Shown: piece by piece, positions 7,974 to 17,117 of the stretch
Layout: each line of letters opens with the position of its first letter
Numbering within the stretch: position 1 is the stretch's first letter
From: Liquorilactobacillus sicerae
GTDB lineage: Bacteria > Bacillota > Bacilli > Lactobacillales > Lactobacillaceae
NCBI RefSeq assembly: GCF_029916425.1
Contig: NZ_JAHAVQ010000010.1
Span: 1-64,000 of the forward strand
Length of the DNA stretch: 64,000 nucleotides
Direction of reading: 5' to 3'
Program-made: the position numbers and the translations under genes
Notes under the pieces: generated by a model
Databases searched by the model: none
Told to the model about the DNA's origin: nothing
The model's input: only the letters and a program-made list of their open reading frames with translations

Positions 7974-9308
7974 TTATTCTGAAAAATACTTATCTGCTGT
8001 TTTATATTTCAACAGCTCTTCAATGAAATCAAACTTTGTAGTGTCAATGAAAGGGCTTTCCCAATATTTAGCTTGACTCTCTCCAGAACCCTCAACATAT
8101 ATCATTCCGGAGCCCTTGACGCTTACATCAGGAAATGAATCAGTAGGCGGTGTATGAGAATTAAAAATCATACGATAGCCATCAGGACTGTTCGCGCCCA
8201 GTGCAATACGAAGTCCGAGGTTGTCACGCAGATCTGAATTCAGTGTTTCAGCACGCATTTGCTGGGCTGCTACTAAAATGAAACACCCGGCTTGTCTTCC
8301 AAGTAAAATAATCTGTTTGATATTTGCCATTGTCTCATCTACAATCTTTTTTCCCTCTTTGTCTGTAGCACTAGCTTGGAATGCTCCCATTTCGTCGAAA
8401 ATTAACCATAAAGGATTGAAGCCATGGTCGACAAAATTTGAACCATATTTGAAGTTCATAGAATCATTCATTATTGAATACCGCTTTTTCATTTCTTCAA
8501 CTGCCAATCTAGTAACTCTAGCGATATTATTTGGTGTTACAGCCACATGGTCATCAAGGTAATGCGAAAGATTGCCTAAGTCTGAGTTTTTCGGATCACA
8601 GATGAAAGTGGTTGCATGCCTTTTCATAAGCTCAATTAAGAAAAAACTAATAAATATCGATTTTCCTGAACCAGTTCCACCACCTATTAATACGTGTGGC
8701 GATTTCACAGGATTGTAAACAACTCCATAGCCTAAATCAATATTCATATTATTAGTGAATTCAGGCTTTTCCGTAGCGGTTACAACCAATCTTTCAAGCT
8801 TTACAAGAGTGAATAAATAATCAACGCTTTGTGTATCAATTCTTTTTTCGGGCAAAATACCAAATACACTTGCTAAAGGTTTTTCTAAGTTTTCTAACTG
8901 ATTGATTAACGTAGGGTTATTACTCTTCAAAAACCTAACTAGCAACTCACTAGAATTTTCTTCATAAACAATAACAGTGCTTTCATCTAAGTCCGCTTCT
9001 TGAATAAAATTTAAAAGTTTGTAATCAGTCTCATATTCATATCTGAAAAAATGGCGTAGATTTTTAAAATATTTATACTGTTTAAGCAAAATAGGAATTC
9101 CTGTTACACAAACAAAAATTTCTGCTAGCCAGTTATTGGAAACAAATCCACAGAAAAACCAAAATAGTAGAATTACTATTAACCATGTTTGGTCAAACTT
9201 TAAGATACGCCTGTAATTAATAAAATTATTGGGCAAATATAAAGAAACAAATTTCGTGTCTCCCCTAATCCTTGCTCGTCGTTCTTTCAATAATCCCCAC
9301 ATAACCAT
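7974..9308 (-). CDS. FtsK/SpoIIIE-type coupling ATPase (TcpA-like)
   Basis: 444 residues. Two hydrophobic segments near residues 38-80 (WLIVILLFWFFCGF; EIFVCVTGIPILL) anchor it in the membrane. The ATPase domain has Walker A GGGTGSGKSIF, around residues 208-218, and Walker B LWLIFDEMG, plus a C-terminal motor segment (ILVAAQQMRAETL). It is about the size of Tn916 Orf21/TcpA, which delivers relaxase-bound DNA to the conjugation channel. An ATG at 9302 behind AGGTAGGT is an alternative start. It lies in the same run as the Rep, so coupling protein and relaxase are a matched pair. The gene is intact. Confidence 0.88.
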   Translation of the reverse strand: MVMWGLLKERRARIRGDTKFVSLYLPNNFINYRRILKFDQTWLIVILLFWFFCGFVSNNWLAEIFVCVTGIPILLKQYKYFKNLRHFFRYEYETDYKLLNFIQEADLDESTVIVYEENSSELLVRFLKSNNPTLINQLENLEKPLASVFGILPEKRIDTQSVDYLFTLVKLERLVVTATEKPEFTNNMNIDLGYGVVYNPVKSPHVLIGGGTGSGKSIFISFFLIELMKRHATTFICDPKNSDLGNLSHYLDDHVAVTPNNIARVTRLAVEEMKKRYSIMNDSMNFKYGSNFVDHGFNPLWLIFDEMGAFQASATDKEGKKIVDETMANIKQIILLGRQAGCFILVAAQQMRAETLNSDLRDNLGLRIALGANSPDGYRMIFNSHTPPTDSFPDVSVKGSGMIYVEGSGESQAKYWESPFIDTTKFDFIEELLKYKTADKYFSE

Positions 9309-9317
9309 TACACCTAC

Positions 9318-9521
9318 CTAAATAAATTTTTTTATATTAACAACCAAATTAGTAAACCGTCTCTTCACAGTGTAGAAACTGCTAACAAATAGTAATACAA
9401 TACCGGGAACTAAGAATATTAAAACAATAATTTCATGTTTCCTTAAAATACCAGCAACTATCAACAATACTATTGAAACCACAAACGTAATACGCTCCTT
9501 AAACCTATTTGAAGTGTGCAT
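9318..9521 (-). CDS. small membrane protein of the IME
   Basis: 67 residues with two likely membrane helices (TFVVSIVLLIVAGIL and IIVLIFLVPGIVLLFVSSF) between basic ends. It starts directly at the stop of the preceding gene and ends nine bases before the coupling ATPase, so it is tightly packed in the operon. The function is unknown; small membrane proteins next to TcpA are common in these elements. Confidence 0.6.
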   Translation of the reverse strand: MHTSNRFKERITFVVSIVLLIVAGILRKHEIIVLIFLVPGIVLLFVSSFYTVKRRFTNLVVNIKKFI

Positions 9522-9884
9522 TTAATACCCCTCTTTTACGATCACTAAATCAAGTTTATTTTTAAAATCATCTAAGTTTTCTAGAATCCCAAAATAATCC
9601 TCAATATCAAGCGTTTCAATAAAAAGTAAGTTATTCTTTTTAATATAATTAAAGATAAAGAATTCAAGAGTATTATATGGATTAGGAATCACTAATAAAT
9701 CTCCATTTGTAAAAGAAAGATTATCGAAATAAAAGAAATTAAAGCCTTCATTCATTTCAGTTATTCTATCAAGAACTTGCAACTGTTTTTTTGACATTTC
9801 CTTAGACAAATAAAACAGCTTATCATTATAAAATCTTGTAAATAACGTATCTTTAAACCAACATAAGCATTGCTCTTCTAGCAT
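9522..9884 (-). CDS. unknown protein of the IME
   Basis: 120 residues from the ATG at 9884, which follows GGGGG at good distance; the open frame to 9938 has no such site. The protein is acidic and aromatic, mixed helix/strand, with no signal peptide. It starts one base before the stop of the upstream small membrane gene ends, in a compact operon. No family recognised. Confidence 0.55.
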   Translation of the reverse strand: MLEEQCLCWFKDTLFTRFYNDKLFYLSKEMSKKQLQVLDRITEMNEGFNFFYFDNLSFTNGDLLVIPNPYNTLEFFIFNYIKKNNLLFIETLDIEDYFGILENLDDFKNKLDLVIVKEGY

Positions 9885-9885
9885 G

Positions 9886-10098
9886 TTATTTCCCCCTATT
9901 CTTCTGTACAAACTCAAAAAGAATTTCTGGAAGTGCAACTACTATTAAGACTAACGATAATATAAAGAAAGCCTTTATTGAGACCATTGGATAGTACGTC
10001 GTCCACCTAAAATCTTTCGGAAATTTTCCTGCTATTCCCGCAACAAAAGAAATTATTATTAAAAGTAAATAAGTCGAATTACGATAGAAATTTTTCAT
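9886..10098 (-). CDS. small two-helix membrane protein of the IME
   Basis: 70 residues from ATG 10098 behind AGGGGG. Two membrane helices (TYLLLIIISFVAGIAGKF and AFFILSLVLIVVALPEIL) are joined by a short loop containing FRWTTYYP. Position in the operon suggests a role in transfer or surface anchoring, but the function is unknown. An upstream in-frame extension to 10191 overlaps the previous gene and is unlikely to be used. Confidence 0.58.
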   Translation of the reverse strand: MKNFYRNSTYLLLIIISFVAGIAGKFPKDFRWTTYYPMVSIKAFFILSLVLIVVALPEILFEFVQKNRGK

Positions 10099-10111
10099 CT
10101 TATTATTCCCC

Positions 10112-10405
10112 CTATAAACTAAAGCTACTAGGCCTTTTATTAACAAAGCCTGAATCACTAGCGAGTAAGAATTCATACATTGTTTGTCCATCTCTTAAAT
10201 CTTCCGCAAAAAGAGCATAAACGAATCGATCATACAACTTCTCTTCAAAAGATTTATTTATCCGACCTTGATACTCATTAATTCCTAATTTAAACGCTTG
10301 TTTCTGTTCCACTGTCACTTGCAAATATTGAGGTGCTAACTTTATCTTATTCTCAATCGTAAGAGATAAATTTCTTATTTTTTCCAAAACATTATCTTTA
10401 ATCAT
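10112..10405 (-). CDS. unknown helical protein of the IME
   Basis: 97 residues, strongly predicted helical (MIKDNVLEKIRNLSLTIENKIK...), with no membrane segment. AGGAGG stands seven bases before the ATG. It is followed closely by the small membrane gene. No family recognised; it could be an accessory transfer or nucleoprotein component. Confidence 0.6.
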   Translation of the reverse strand: MIKDNVLEKIRNLSLTIENKIKLAPQYLQVTVEQKQAFKLGINEYQGRINKSFEEKLYDRFVYALFAEDLRDGQTMYEFLLASDSGFVNKRPSSFSL

Positions 10406-10416
10406 TTTTATTCCTC

Positions 10417-10713
10417 CTAATTTTTCAACAATTCTTTATTAAACGAAGATACAAACCTATCAATCTTTCTTTCCAATAAATGGTGAAATTCAATTTTCCT
10501 CTCCATTGATAAAATTTTAAATCTCTGAAGAGCATCATCTACAGAATAAGCGAGCGCTAATTGCTGATTTGGAACTTTCAACAATTCTTTTTGAGTACAT
10601 TCAGTTAGCAAATGCTTAAATTCTTGAGCTTCTGTAGTTTGGAAAAAGTCATCAATCAATGGCAAGAGTACAAATGACACAGCACGCACTTCTTTAATGA
10701 CACTACAATTCAT
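10417..10713 (-). CDS. unknown helical protein of the IME
   Basis: 98 residues, helical and cytoplasmic, with AGGAGT seven bases before the ATG. It ends 11 bases before the next gene, which has similar size and character. No recognised domain. It is among the first genes read from the promoter at 10875-10903, so it may be an early product of the element. Confidence 0.58.
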   Translation of the reverse strand: MNCSVIKEVRAVSFVLLPLIDDFFQTTEAQEFKHLLTECTQKELLKVPNQQLALAYSVDDALQRFKILSMERKIEFHHLLERKIDRFVSSFNKELLKN

Positions 10714-10728
10714 AAATTAAACTCCTTA

Positions 10729-10845
10729 CTAAAATTCCCAATTCTCTTTATTAATTTCTGCCCACTCCTTTGAATCCTCAATAGCCTGCCAAACTGCTTC
10801 TTTACCTTCCTCTCTTTCAATTTCTTCTAACTCTTCTAAACTCAT
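10729..10845 (-). CDS. 38-residue acidic peptide, first gene of the IME operon
   Basis: A short ORF with a strong ribosome site (GGAGG, ten bases before the ATG) directly behind a good promoter. The product is highly acidic (SLEELEEIEREEGKEAVWQ...) with three tryptophans and probably a single amphipathic helix. It is followed at 15 nt by the next gene with its own AGGAGT. Acidic miniproteins can bind DNA-binding proteins, but no function is known. Confidence 0.55.
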   Translation of the reverse strand: MSLEELEEIEREEGKEAVWQAIEDSKEWAEINKENWEF

Positions 10846-10874
10846 TATTATCAAGCCTCCTTAATATATAATAT

Positions 10875-10903
10875 ATACTATACACTATATAGTTAATAGT
10901 CAA
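10875..10903 (-). promoter_or_regulatory. IME operon promoter with palindromic operator
   Basis: On the minus strand TTGACT (10898-10903) and TAGTAT (10875-10880) are 17 bases apart. A perfect 10-bp palindrome ACTATATAGT (10884-10893) lies in the spacer, an ideal place for a repressor. The promoter drives the leftward operon; the winged-helix protein encoded just upstream is the obvious candidate regulator (inference). Confidence 0.65.
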
Positions 10904-10945
10904 TAGAAAAAATAACTTATTTTAAACAAAGTAACCCTTTTAAAT

Positions 10946-10970
10946 AAAAAAGCCATCCTCTTGGATGACT
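10946..10970 (-). terminator. terminator after the IME regulator gene
   Basis: On the minus strand GTCATCC-AAGA-GGATGGC forms a 7-bp stem (one G-T pair) followed by a T-run. It separates the regulator from the operon promoter. Confidence 0.8.
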
Positions 10971-10976
10971 ACTACT

Positions 10977-11240
10977 TTACTTAATATGCAACAATTCACT
11001 TTTGTCATTAGTTATATATATATATGTTTTCTTATCTTCTTCCAACAAGTTTCTTTCTAAAAAGCCCTTATTATACATTGACAATAAAAGTCTTGCAACA
11101 TTTGGTGACGCCCAACCTAAATATACGGCAATCTCTTTTGAAGTTCTTCCCTTTTTGTAACAAAAATAAACAACGTTCATTTCAGATTTACTAAGATTAT
11201 TGTTTAATGCTAAACTCTCTAGTAATTTAAGTCTGTCCAC
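10977..11240 (-). CDS. small winged-helix (MarR-like) regulator of the IME
   Basis: About 87 residues forming a single winged-helix domain: SKSEMNVVYFCYKKGRTSKEIAVYLGWASPNVARLLLSMYNKGFLER holds the recognition helix and is followed by the wing (KKTYIYITNDKSELL). The start is placed at GTG 11240, seven bases after GGAGG; the ATG at 11246 lies right against that site. It stands between the guaA junction and the operon promoter, has its own terminator, and probably controls the palindrome at 10884-10893. Confidence 0.72.
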   Translation of the reverse strand: MDRLKLLESLALNNNLSKSEMNVVYFCYKKGRTSKEIAVYLGWASPNVARLLLSMYNKGFLERNLLEEDKKTYIYITNDKSELLHIK

Positions 11241-11281
11241 AACCATTCCTCCTTAACTTTCATAACTTAACCTTCTCACAA

Positions 11282-11390
11282 CCTTTTTTATTCCGCTGAT
11301 GTTTGCTTTTTGTTAGCTCTTTCTTTAAAAATAGCTTAGAAAGCCTTATATAAGCTAACTAAGCTAGATAATTTACTATTCCCACTCAAT
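11282..11390. repeat. guaA-proximal att site carrying a replacement terminator
   Basis: Copy of the 995-1098 repeat. The 20 bases 11371-11390 are the guaA 3' end itself. The element side (11327-11366) supplies, on the minus strand, a TAGCTTAG/CTAAGCTA stem followed by a T-run, that is, a terminator for guaA. The insertion therefore leaves both the last codons and the termination of guaA unchanged. Confidence 0.85.
11327..11366 (-). terminator. guaA terminator supplied by the IME end
   Basis: Minus-strand TAGCTTAG (11359-11366) pairs with CTAAGCTA (11332-11339), followed by T5. It lies directly behind the guaA stop codon, inside the element. Confidence 0.7.
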
Positions 11391-12932
11391 TGTTGCCGGC
11401 GGCTTGGAAGTTATGTCATACACTACCCGATTAACATGAGCGACCTCATCAACGATTCTAACTGAGATCTCTTGCAAAACATCCCACGGAATCTTGGCAA
11501 AATCGGCAGTCATTCCATCAATTGAGGTGACGGCTCGAATTCCAACAGTGTAATCATAAGTTCGGCCATCACCCATCACCCCAACACTGCGGATGCCCGG
11601 CAAAACCGTAAAATACTGCCAAATCTCACGTTCTAAGCCATGCTTGGCAATTTCTTCCCGCAAAATATAATCACTATCACGAACAATTTGTAATTTTTCT
11701 TCAGTAATTTCACCAATCACACGAATCCCCAAACCAGGTCCTGGGAAAGGCTGACGCCAAACTAAATTTGATGGCATCCCTAAACGTTCACCTAACTCAC
11801 GGACTTCATCTTTAAATAAGGTCCGCAGAGGCTCGATTAGTTTAAACTTAATATCTTTTGGCAAGCCGCCGACATTATGATGCGATTTGATCTTTTGCGC
11901 CGTATCAGTTCCTGATTCAATGACATCAGTATACAGCGTCCCTTGAGCCAGAAAATCAATACCATCTAATTTGGAAGCTTCATCATTGAAAACTTGGATA
12001 AACTCGTTGCCAATAATTTTTCGTTTCTGCTCTGGATCAGCCACGCCAACTAATTTTTTCATGAAACGCTCATGGGCATCGATTTGAATAATATTCAAGC
12101 CAAATTTTCCCTTCAAGCTGTCCATGACTTGTTTAACTTCACCTTTGCGTAACAAACCATGATCAACAAAAATACTGGTCAGTTGCTTGCCGATCGCCTT
12201 ATGTAGCAAAACACCGACCACTGAGGAATCGACCCCGCCGGATAGTCCTAACAAAACTTTTTTATCACCGACTGTCTCCCGGATCTTGTGGATCTGCAAA
12301 TCAATGAAATCATCCATTGACCAATTGTCGCGTGCTTGACAAATATCAAAAGCAAAATGTCGTAAAATATCATTGCCAAATTCGGTATTGCGAACTTCGG
12401 CATGGAACTGAATGCCATAAAATTTCCGCTGATCATCAACCATCGCTGAAATTGGACAATTTTCACTTGTTGCTAGGATCTTGAAGCCATCTGGAACTTG
12501 GGTCACCAAATCGCCATGACTCATCCAAACTGTTTGTTTTTTCGGTAAATCACGGAATAATTTAGCGTGTGCATCCTTGACTTGGATAACTGCTTTGCCA
12601 TATTCCTTGTTAGTTGCATTTTCAACTTTTCCACCAGCCAAATCATGAGCCATCAACTGCATGCCATAGCAAATGCCCAAAATTGGAATCCCAAGTTTGA
12701 AGATCTCCGGATCGACCTGAAAAGCATTTTGATCATAAACACTGTTTGGACCACCAGAAAAAATAATTCCCTTGGGATTCATTTGCTTGATTTCAGTAGC
12801 TGTCAATTTATGCGACAGCAATTCTGAATAGATCCCAAATTCGCGGATCCGCCGTGTGATCAATTGATTGTACTGGCTACCAAAATCCAGAACGATGATC
12901 TTATCAAAGTCCTGTATATCCATTTTAGTCAA
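11376..12932 (-). CDS. guaA: GMP synthase (glutamine-hydrolysing)
   Basis: Converts XMP to GMP with ATP and glutamine, the last step of GMP synthesis. 518 residues, normal for the family. The class I amidotransferase domain has Cys88 (GICYG) and His177/Glu179 (QFHAEV, where HPE is more usual). The ATP-pyrophosphatase domain has the PP-loop LSGGVDSS at about 230-237, and the dimerisation domain ends in [12 protein letters not shown] start at 12932, seven bases after GAGGTG, is better placed than the ATG nine bases further in. The 3' end is the integration site of the neighbouring element, which preserves the final codons. Confidence 0.98.
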   Translation of the reverse strand: MTKMDIQDFDKIIVLDFGSQYNQLITRRIREFGIYSELLSHKLTATEIKQMNPKGIIFSGGPNSVYDQNAFQVDPEIFKLGIPILGICYGMQLMAHDLAGGKVENATNKEYGKAVIQVKDAHAKLFRDLPKKQTVWMSHGDLVTQVPDGFKILATSENCPISAMVDDQRKFYGIQFHAEVRNTEFGNDILRHFAFDICQARDNWSMDDFIDLQIHKIRETVGDKKVLLGLSGGVDSSVVGVLLHKAIGKQLTSIFVDHGLLRKGEVKQVMDSLKGKFGLNIIQIDAHERFMKKLVGVADPEQKRKIIGNEFIQVFNDEASKLDGIDFLAQGTLYTDVIESGTDTAQKIKSHHNVGGLPKDIKFKLIEPLRTLFKDEVRELGERLGMPSNLVWRQPFPGPGLGIRVIGEITEEKLQIVRDSDYILREEIAKHGLEREIWQYFTVLPGIRSVGVMGDGRTYDYTVGIRAVTSIDGMTADFAKIPWDVLQEISVRIVDEVAHVNRVVYDITSKPPATIEWE

Positions 12933-13014
12933 GTATGTTCACCTCATTAGTTTTTTAAATACCAACTTAATTCTAACGATTGAAATCGGGCTGGTCAAAC
13001 AGATTCTGCCAATT

Positions 13015-13935
13015 TCAGTATTTTCGTAAAAATAATTCGTTTACTAAGTGATTTTCCGTTTTATGCAAAATTAAATCTGCCCGATTTCGCGTCGGCAAAA
13101 TATAGTTATCCAAATTAGGATGATTGACGTCCTCCCAAACTTTTTTTGCTAATTCAATTGCTGCTTGGCGATTTCCCTGAGCATACGGATAATAATAGTT
13201 AGTTGGATCCTGAAAAGCCGTATCCAGCAACATCTCAAAGCGTTGCAAATACCATTTCTTGATCAGTTTTTCTTGAGCATCAACGTAAATCGAAAAATCA
13301 AAGAAATCACTGACATATAATTGCTGATTACTCGGCAGCTGCAAGACATTGATCCCTTCAACGATCAAAATATCTGGATCATCAACTAATTCATATTTTC
13401 CCGGGATGACATCATAGATCTTATGTGAATAAACTGGTGCTTTCGCGGGTAGGCCATTTTTAACATCATTCGTAAATGACAACAAATGCGCCATATCATA
13501 GCTCTCCGGGAAACCCTTGCGCTCTAATAAATGACGTCGCTGCAACTCATCATTTGAATATAAAAAACCATCCGTCGTTAACAACTGCACCCTTTTGTCT
13601 GGATAAATGTCCTGGAGCATCAATTGCAGCAAACGGGCAATGGTACTTTTTCCAACGGCGACACTGCCGGCAATCCCTAATAAAAATGGAACATGGGCTG
13701 GCTTGATTCCTAAAAAGCCTGCTTGTTTTGCTAGAAGCTGTTTTTGAGCCGCTAACCGCAGACCTAATAAATGAACCAGTGGTGTATAAATTTCTTGCAC
13801 ATCAGTCAATGAAATTTGATCATTAACTGATCTGATCTGCATTAATTCTTGATTGCTTAACGGAACAATATATTCTTGATAAAAATTTTTCCACTCATCG
13901 CGTGGAATCTGGTAATAATTTAACTGATCTTTCAT
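13015..13935 (-). CDS. coaA: pantothenate kinase type I
   Basis: 306 residues. Phosphorylates pantothenate, the first and controlling step of coenzyme A synthesis. P-loop GIAGSVAVGKST at about residues 87-98, then TTDGFLYSN and the substrate-binding region YDMAHLL, and DYYYPYAQG-like sequence near the end. GAGG precedes the ATG. It stands 82 bases upstream of guaA on the same strand and may be read with it. Confidence 0.96.
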   Translation of the reverse strand: MKDQLNYYQIPRDEWKNFYQEYIVPLSNQELMQIRSVNDQISLTDVQEIYTPLVHLLGLRLAAQKQLLAKQAGFLGIKPAHVPFLLGIAGSVAVGKSTIARLLQLMLQDIYPDKRVQLLTTDGFLYSNDELQRRHLLERKGFPESYDMAHLLSFTNDVKNGLPAKAPVYSHKIYDVIPGKYELVDDPDILIVEGINVLQLPSNQQLYVSDFFDFSIYVDAQEKLIKKWYLQRFEMLLDTAFQDPTNYYYPYAQGNRQAAIELAKKVWEDVNHPNLDNYILPTRNRADLILHKTENHLVNELFLRKY

Positions 13936-13963
13936 ACAGCTAAACCTCGAATTGGATTTTTAA

Positions 13964-16264
13964 TTATTTTTCTAAATCATACAAGCTTTGATCAACACGA
14001 TCAAATAAAGGTGATAATTTTTTTTGCGCAACAATGACTAGGCGATGCATTGCTCGCGAACAAATCGTATATAATAATTGGCGCTGCTCGTCAAACTGAT
14101 AATTTGCCTGATTGGCATTCCAAACGATCACATCATCAAATTCCAAGCCCTTAGCTAAAAAGGCGGGAACGACCAAGACTCCTTGTACTAACCGTTGATT
14201 TTCTGTTTTGATCAAGGTAACTTGCTGACCAGTTGCTGTTAGTCGTTGTGCAACTTGCTGACACTCAGCCAGTGTTTTCCCAATAATTGCAGTCGTTTTC
14301 GACTTGCTTTGGTTTTTTTGCAGCTGTTTAAGTACATACGTTAGCATCTGCTTGCCACTGGCAGCCAGATAAATCTGCGGCTGTTCACCCTGGCGCTCGA
14401 AAGTCTCGATCTGAGCACCATTTTCCAAGATTTGCCGTGAAAATTCAGTGATCTGTTTGGTCGAACGATAAGATTTCGTCAACTGAACGACCTTGGTCTC
14501 AGCTGGCGAAAACAACTGTCCCAGTTGATCTAAAAGACCATAACTGGCCTTTTTGGTAAAGATTGCCTGATTTAAGTCACCCAGTAAAGTAAAGCGTGCC
14601 CGCGGATACTGACGCTGCAAAAATGCCAGCTGATAAGGCGTATAATCTTGCACCTCATCAATAAAAACCTGTTTAATCTCTAAGTTGCCGCGTTTACCGA
14701 TGATTAGATCATATAATTGTAAATATGGCGAAGCGTCTTCTAAGAGGATCTGATGATTTAAAGTTCGCTGCTTGAATTCTGTGATTGCCTGCTGCCAATC
14801 GCTCAAGCTTAACTGAAATTGCTTTAAATCAAGTAATTGCGGCAACCGCTTTAAAAACTGCCAATACTGCAAAGTTATATTGACAAAACTATTGCGTTGA
14901 ATCTTCTTTTGGAGCTGTCGGTATTCTTTGATGATCAATTGCCGCCCTAAGAATTTCATTTCCTGTTCTGCATTTTGAAAATTACGCGGGTGATTGCCGT
15001 AAAGTTCTGCCAGTTGTCCTGGAGTCACCGTCTGCAGCTGTTTTTGGACTTCATCGGAAACTGCTGCTTGGTCAACGCGACGATTCAGTCGGCGGATCAA
15101 GCGTTCCTTGGTTGCCTCCAAGCGATTGCGTAAATGGTAATTCTGATTGAAACTGTAGTAGATTTTTTGAATCTGTTCTTGACTGAAGAAAACTTTCCCG
15201 TGAAATTTCAGATCACGGAAACAGATCCCGCTTATTTCCAATTCTTGTGCATAGGCCAGAGTTGCTTGCTGAAAGGCTAAGCTGCTTTTTAGCCGATTAA
15301 TCCGCAGCTGGATCGTGGTCATTTGCCGTTCAAATCGTTGCTGCAAAGTTTCGACCTTTAATCTAGGTAAACGATGCTGCGTATATTGATAATAGGTCAC
15401 CTGAATCATATTTTGCTCACCTAAGTCCGGCAAGACCTGATCAATGTAATCATTGAACAACTGGTTAGGAGAAAACAGGATCAACTGACTCGAAGTCAAA
15501 TTCCCGCGATAACGATACAGCAAATAAGCTGCCCGTTGCAAAACTGCCGAGGTTTTCCCTGAACCAGCCGCCCCTTGAACGAACAAGAGTTTAGCCTGCG
15601 TATCACGAATGATCTTGTTTTGCTCTTTTTGAATCGTTGTGACAATACTCTTCATTTTAGTATCGGAGTCTTCCCCCAAGGCTTCCAACAGCAACTGATC
15701 GCCCACAGTTTGATCCGTATCGAAAACCGTCAAAATCTGGCCATTTTCGACTAAAAATTGTCGTTTTAATTTGACATCGACAACTTGGGGGCCCGCTGGC
15801 GTTTGATAACTGACTTTTCCTAGCTGCCCATCATAATAAATGCTTGAAATTGGGGCCCGCCAATCATAAATCAAAAAATTGTCTGGCCGATCAGCAAATG
15901 AACCCAGGCCAATATAAATCGTTTCTGGTTGCTGATTAGCTGACTCTTGAAAGTCCAATCGAGCAAAATACGGCTTCCGTTCCATTTTTTTTAAAATATC
16001 AAGTCGCCGGACAGCATGTTGCCAATCATTCTGTCGCTCATTCAACAATTGCTGCTGCTGACGGACAGTTAAAGCTGTTTCAAACATTCCAGAATAGGTT
16101 TCGGTTTTAATCCGCAAGTTATTGGGAAAATCTGCCTGAAGTTGCTGCTCATCAGCTTTCGTTTGCTTAATTTTTGCTTGATTCTTGGCTTCTGCATTCT
16201 TGACTTTAGCAATTACTTGATCCATATGCTGTTGTTCAATTTGTTTGATCTTATCTGCTGTCAC
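13964..16264 (-). CDS. helD: HelD-like superfamily 1 helicase (RNA polymerase recycling)
   Basis: 766 residues. An N-terminal alpha-helical coiled coil (to about residue 90) precedes a UvrD-like ATPase with Walker A QGAAGSGKTSAV (about 230-242), IDEVQDYTPYQ (Walker B), LGDLNQAIF and TKSYRSTKQI. The order and length match HelD, which releases stalled RNA polymerase from nucleic acid in Bacillus. It begins with GTG at 16264 after AGGAC. It ends 28 bases before coaA. The call as HelD rather than a DNA repair helicase rests on the N-terminal arm and IYDWRAPISSIYY. Confidence 0.9.
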   Translation of the reverse strand: MTADKIKQIEQQHMDQVIAKVKNAEAKNQAKIKQTKADEQQLQADFPNNLRIKTETYSGMFETALTVRQQQQLLNERQNDWQHAVRRLDILKKMERKPYFARLDFQESANQQPETIYIGLGSFADRPDNFLIYDWRAPISSIYYDGQLGKVSYQTPAGPQVVDVKLKRQFLVENGQILTVFDTDQTVGDQLLLEALGEDSDTKMKSIVTTIQKEQNKIIRDTQAKLLFVQGAAGSGKTSAVLQRAAYLLYRYRGNLTSSQLILFSPNQLFNDYIDQVLPDLGEQNMIQVTYYQYTQHRLPRLKVETLQQRFERQMTTIQLRINRLKSSLAFQQATLAYAQELEISGICFRDLKFHGKVFFSQEQIQKIYYSFNQNYHLRNRLEATKERLIRRLNRRVDQAAVSDEVQKQLQTVTPGQLAELYGNHPRNFQNAEQEMKFLGRQLIIKEYRQLQKKIQRNSFVNITLQYWQFLKRLPQLLDLKQFQLSLSDWQQAITEFKQRTLNHQILLEDASPYLQLYDLIIGKRGNLEIKQVFIDEVQDYTPYQLAFLQRQYPRARFTLLGDLNQAIFTKKASYGLLDQLGQLFSPAETKVVQLTKSYRSTKQITEFSRQILENGAQIETFERQGEQPQIYLAASGKQMLTYVLKQLQKNQSKSKTTAIIGKTLAECQQVAQRLTATGQQVTLIKTENQRLVQGVLVVPAFLAKGLEFDDVIVWNANQANYQFDEQRQLLYTICSRAMHRLVIVAQKKLSPLFDRVDQSLYDLEK

Positions 16265-16458
16265 TGCTTGTCCTCACTTTCCTCTGCAATAACTGGATAT
16301 ATAATTTTAACACCAAACAGCGACCGCCTCAATTATTGTAAATTTTTGGCCCCAAGAACTTAAATTTAGTAAAAAATTGTTAAATAATCGGCTAAATACT
16401 GGAAGTCAGTTGAAATATCTTTTAAAATAATTGATAAACAAACAAAGGAAGTGACATC

Positions 16459-17103
16459 TTGATTAGTCAAATTTGGTTTTTTCTTTCACATATTTATCTC
16501 TACCTCAATCCACTGATCGGGATGTTTGGTAACTGGATTTATATTACCCTCTTCATTTTGATCTTTATGGAAACTGGTTTGGTCGTCTTTGCTTTTTTGC
16601 CGGGAGAGTCTTTGATCTTTTTCTCCAGCACTTTAGCAGCGATTACTGGTTCAGCTCTTGATATCCGAATCTTGATCCCAGTTTTTTTCTTTGCTGCTTT
16701 GATCGGTGATACAGTTAACTATGAAATTGGCCGAAATCTTCACCGTTTCAAGTTCTTCCAGCGTTTTATGCAGACTAAGCGCTTCAGTCAGGCGCATGTT
16801 TTTTTTGAAAAGCATGGTGGCAAAACTGTCACATTTGGTCGCTTTGTTCCGTTGATTAGAACTTTTATTCCGTTGATTTCTGGCAGTGCCGGCATGAAAT
16901 ATCAGCAATTTTGTTTTTATAACTTTCTTGGAGTCTTGCTTTGGGTGGCAGTTGGTTCATCACTGGGTTATTTCTTCGGCCAATTAGATTTTGTGCAAGA
17001 ACACTTTTCACTAGTCTTTTTAGTTGTTTTGGGATTTGGCTTGATTTCAAGCATCTTGATGACAATTTACCGGTTGCTTCGTAAAAAAGCCTTTGCAAAT
17101 TAA
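16459..17103 (+). CDS. DedA-family membrane protein
   Basis: 214 residues with about five hydrophobic segments and the DedA hallmark GRFVPLIRTFIPLISGSAGM (around residues 134-153) preceded by GDTVNYEIGR. Proteins of this family move polyprenyl-phosphate or phospholipids across the membrane and support envelope stability. It starts with TTG at 16459, behind AGGAAGTGA. A clear terminator follows, so it is probably a single transcription unit. Confidence 0.93.
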   Translation: MISQIWFFLSHIYLYLNPLIGMFGNWIYITLFILIFMETGLVVFAFLPGESLIFFSSTLAAITGSALDIRILIPVFFFAALIGDTVNYEIGRNLHRFKFFQRFMQTKRFSQAHVFFEKHGGKTVTFGRFVPLIRTFIPLISGSAGMKYQQFCFYNFLGVLLWVAVGSSLGYFFGQLDFVQEHFSLVFLVVLGFGLISSILMTIYRLLRKKAFAN

Positions 17104-17117
17104 AATTTGATATTATC

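Larger units (their letters stand above)
1079..11390 (-). mobile_element. integrative and mobilizable element (IME) in the 3' end of guaA
   Basis: About 10.3 kb of AT-rich DNA bounded by perfect 20-bp repeats and inserted at the guaA stop codon. It carries a tyrosine integrase and DUF3173 protein near the distal end, a HUH Rep/relaxase, a TcpA/FtsK-like coupling ATPase, a small set of membrane and helical proteins, and a winged-helix regulator beside guaA. No VirB4 or other type IV secretion channel gene is present, so it would need a helper conjugative element. Known streptococcal IMEs combine a TcpA-type coupling protein with a rolling-circle-type relaxase, and guaA is a known island site. 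The rep gene carries an IS21-family insertion and a frameshift, so autonomous mobility is probably lost. Confidence 0.85.

Noticed and set aside
7974-9308. Reading the element as a full conjugative ICE because of the TcpA-like ATPase
   Set aside because: No VirB4, TcpE/TcpC or lytic transglycosylase genes are present in the 10.3 kb; only mobilisation functions are seen.
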